DNA of 64,000 bases from Bacteroidota bacterium (lineage in GTDB: Bacteria; Bacteroidota; Bacteroidia; Chitinophagales; Chitinophagaceae): positions 124,001 to 188,000 of the forward strand of contig JADJQP010000004.1 of assembly GCA_016712665.1 (NCBI GenBank), read 5' to 3'. A program made the translations under genes and the position numbers. The notes beneath the pieces were generated by a model. The model made no database searches. It had not been told where the DNA came from and was given only the letters and a program-made list of their open reading frames with translations. Positions 63,289 through 64,000 of the stretch are shown here, in pieces (position 1 is the stretch's first letter; the number at the start of each line of letters is the position of its first letter).

Positions 63289-64000
63289 TTACACAACTAC
63301 ATTGATCATTTTCCCTTTTACAAAAATGAATTTCTTTACGGGCTTTCCTTCCATCCACTTCATAACGATTTCATTATTCAATACCGCCGCTTGAATTTCT
63401 TCCACGGTACCATCTATAGCAAATTCCATTTCGGTGCGCGCCTTACCCTGTATGGCTATGGGATAAAGAAATGATTGTTCAATCAAATAGCTTTCATCGA
63501 CATTTGGAAATGAGGCATCTAAAATAGAGGTTTCATTTCCAATTAGTTGCCAAAGCTCTGCACTGATATGGGGTGCAAAGGGAGTCAGACATATCAAAAG
63601 AGGTTCCAGTATTTTGCGTTTGTTGCAATTTAGTTTACTAAGTTCATTGACACAAATCATAAACTGACTTACAAGGTATTGAATGCAAACTGCTCGATAT
63701 CGGAAGCTACTTTTTTAATGGTTTGATGCAATACTTTAAATTCATCCTTGCTTGGCTCCTCCTCAGACAAATGAACTTCGTGTGTCTCATCCACATAGAG
63801 TCGCCATAATTTCTTTAGAAACCGATGCACACCTTCAATACCCTTGGTATCCCAGGGTTTACTAACTTCAAGTGGGCCTAAAAACATTTCATACATTCTG
63901 AAGGTATCGGTGCCATACTGTTCAATAATGTCATCTGGGTTTACTACATTAAAGAGTCTTTTACTCATTTTCTCTACCAGCCCTCCACAGATGTATTTTC
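63289..64000 (-). CDS. leuS: Leucyl-tRNA synthetase, C-terminal part, one frameshift
   Basis: The gene runs off the window edge (5' part missing). 'KYICGGLVEKMSKRLFNVVN' holds the class I KMSKS loop as KMSKR, followed by 'NPDDIIEQYGTDTFRMYEMF' and 'GPLEVSKPWDTKGIEGVHRF'. The anticodon-binding domain continues with 'PLLICLTPFAPHISAELWQL' and the tail 'AIQGKARTEMEFAIDGT'. The frame breaks near 63675 ('FNTL*'). One added base (G or T) gives 'FNTLVSQFMICVNELSKL'. Charges tRNA-Leu; normally essential, so the break is probably a consensus error. Confidence 0.95.

Noticed and set aside
1..64000. tRNA, rRNA or known riboswitch genes
   Set aside because: None was recognised by reading; a covariance-model scan would be needed to exclude them.

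Overview
The window looks like chromosomal DNA of a member of the Bacteroidota, probably an uncultured Chitinophagia/Sphingobacteriia-like lineage. The DNA is A+T-rich. At least nine genes or remnants carry C-terminal type IX secretion (T9SS) sorting domains. A porQ homologue is present, the promoter -7 boxes match TAnnTTTG, and family-typical proteins occur (DUF3667, DUF922, DUF4286, Y_Y_Y/LytS kinase). The lineage call is inference; no rRNA or tRNA gene was recognised.

Layout. 1-9.5 kb: a T9SS cargo tail, lipA, a secreted esterase, an LRR protein, a TolB-like propeller plus M28 peptidase pair, rpsT, and a YihY/heme-copper lipoprotein operon. 9.8-16.8 kb: a propeller sensor kinase, a LytTR response regulator and two paralogous secreted proteins whose upstream regions share a direct repeat and -7 box at identical spacing. 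17-27.6 kb: an ALDH7 dehydrogenase, a 26-bp palindromic repeat array, a kelch/gliding-type secreted protein, two membrane proteins, clpB, a relic T9SS gene and another cargo gene. 27.7-28.5 kb: a RAYT transposase between long inverted repeats. 28.9-37.7 kb: housekeeping genes (DEAD-box helicase, engB, acyl-CoA dehydrogenase, serine hydrolase, carB) and a heptad purine tract. 38-44.7 kb is the accessory stretch: a subtilase with a 7-bp repeat tract between start codon and signal peptide, a 730-bp tandem duplication of a small secreted protein gene, and an AAA/DUF4143 ATPase cassette with a triple operator, bounded by related 63-84 bp repeats and accompanied by a degenerate copy of the rpsG 3' end. 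44.7-64 kb: rpsL-rpsG, a ribonuclease/barstar pair, kbl, a WYL regulator, GH3, HU, bTHX, CBS protein, hydrolase, two RlpA-like proteins, pdxJ-murB, phoH with a coupled hydrolase, peroxiredoxin, GH25 lysozyme, porQ and the 3' end of leuS.

Data quality. About fourteen genes, including the normally essential rpsL, clpB, murB and leuS, are broken by single-base losses (mostly in A/T homopolymers) or by single in-frame stops. I treat most of these as consensus errors of a long-read type assembly. I annotate such genes across the break and give the repairing base. Only the first copy of the tandem duplication, the rpsG fragment and the relic near 25.9 kb look like true pseudogenes.

Working together. 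PorQ and the T9SS cargo show a secreted-protein lifestyle. The LytTR pair probably controls its two neighbouring cargo genes, and the subtilase is a candidate phase-variable exoprotein. Several genes have the -7 box 4-6 nt before the ATG, implying leaderless or near-leaderless transcripts.
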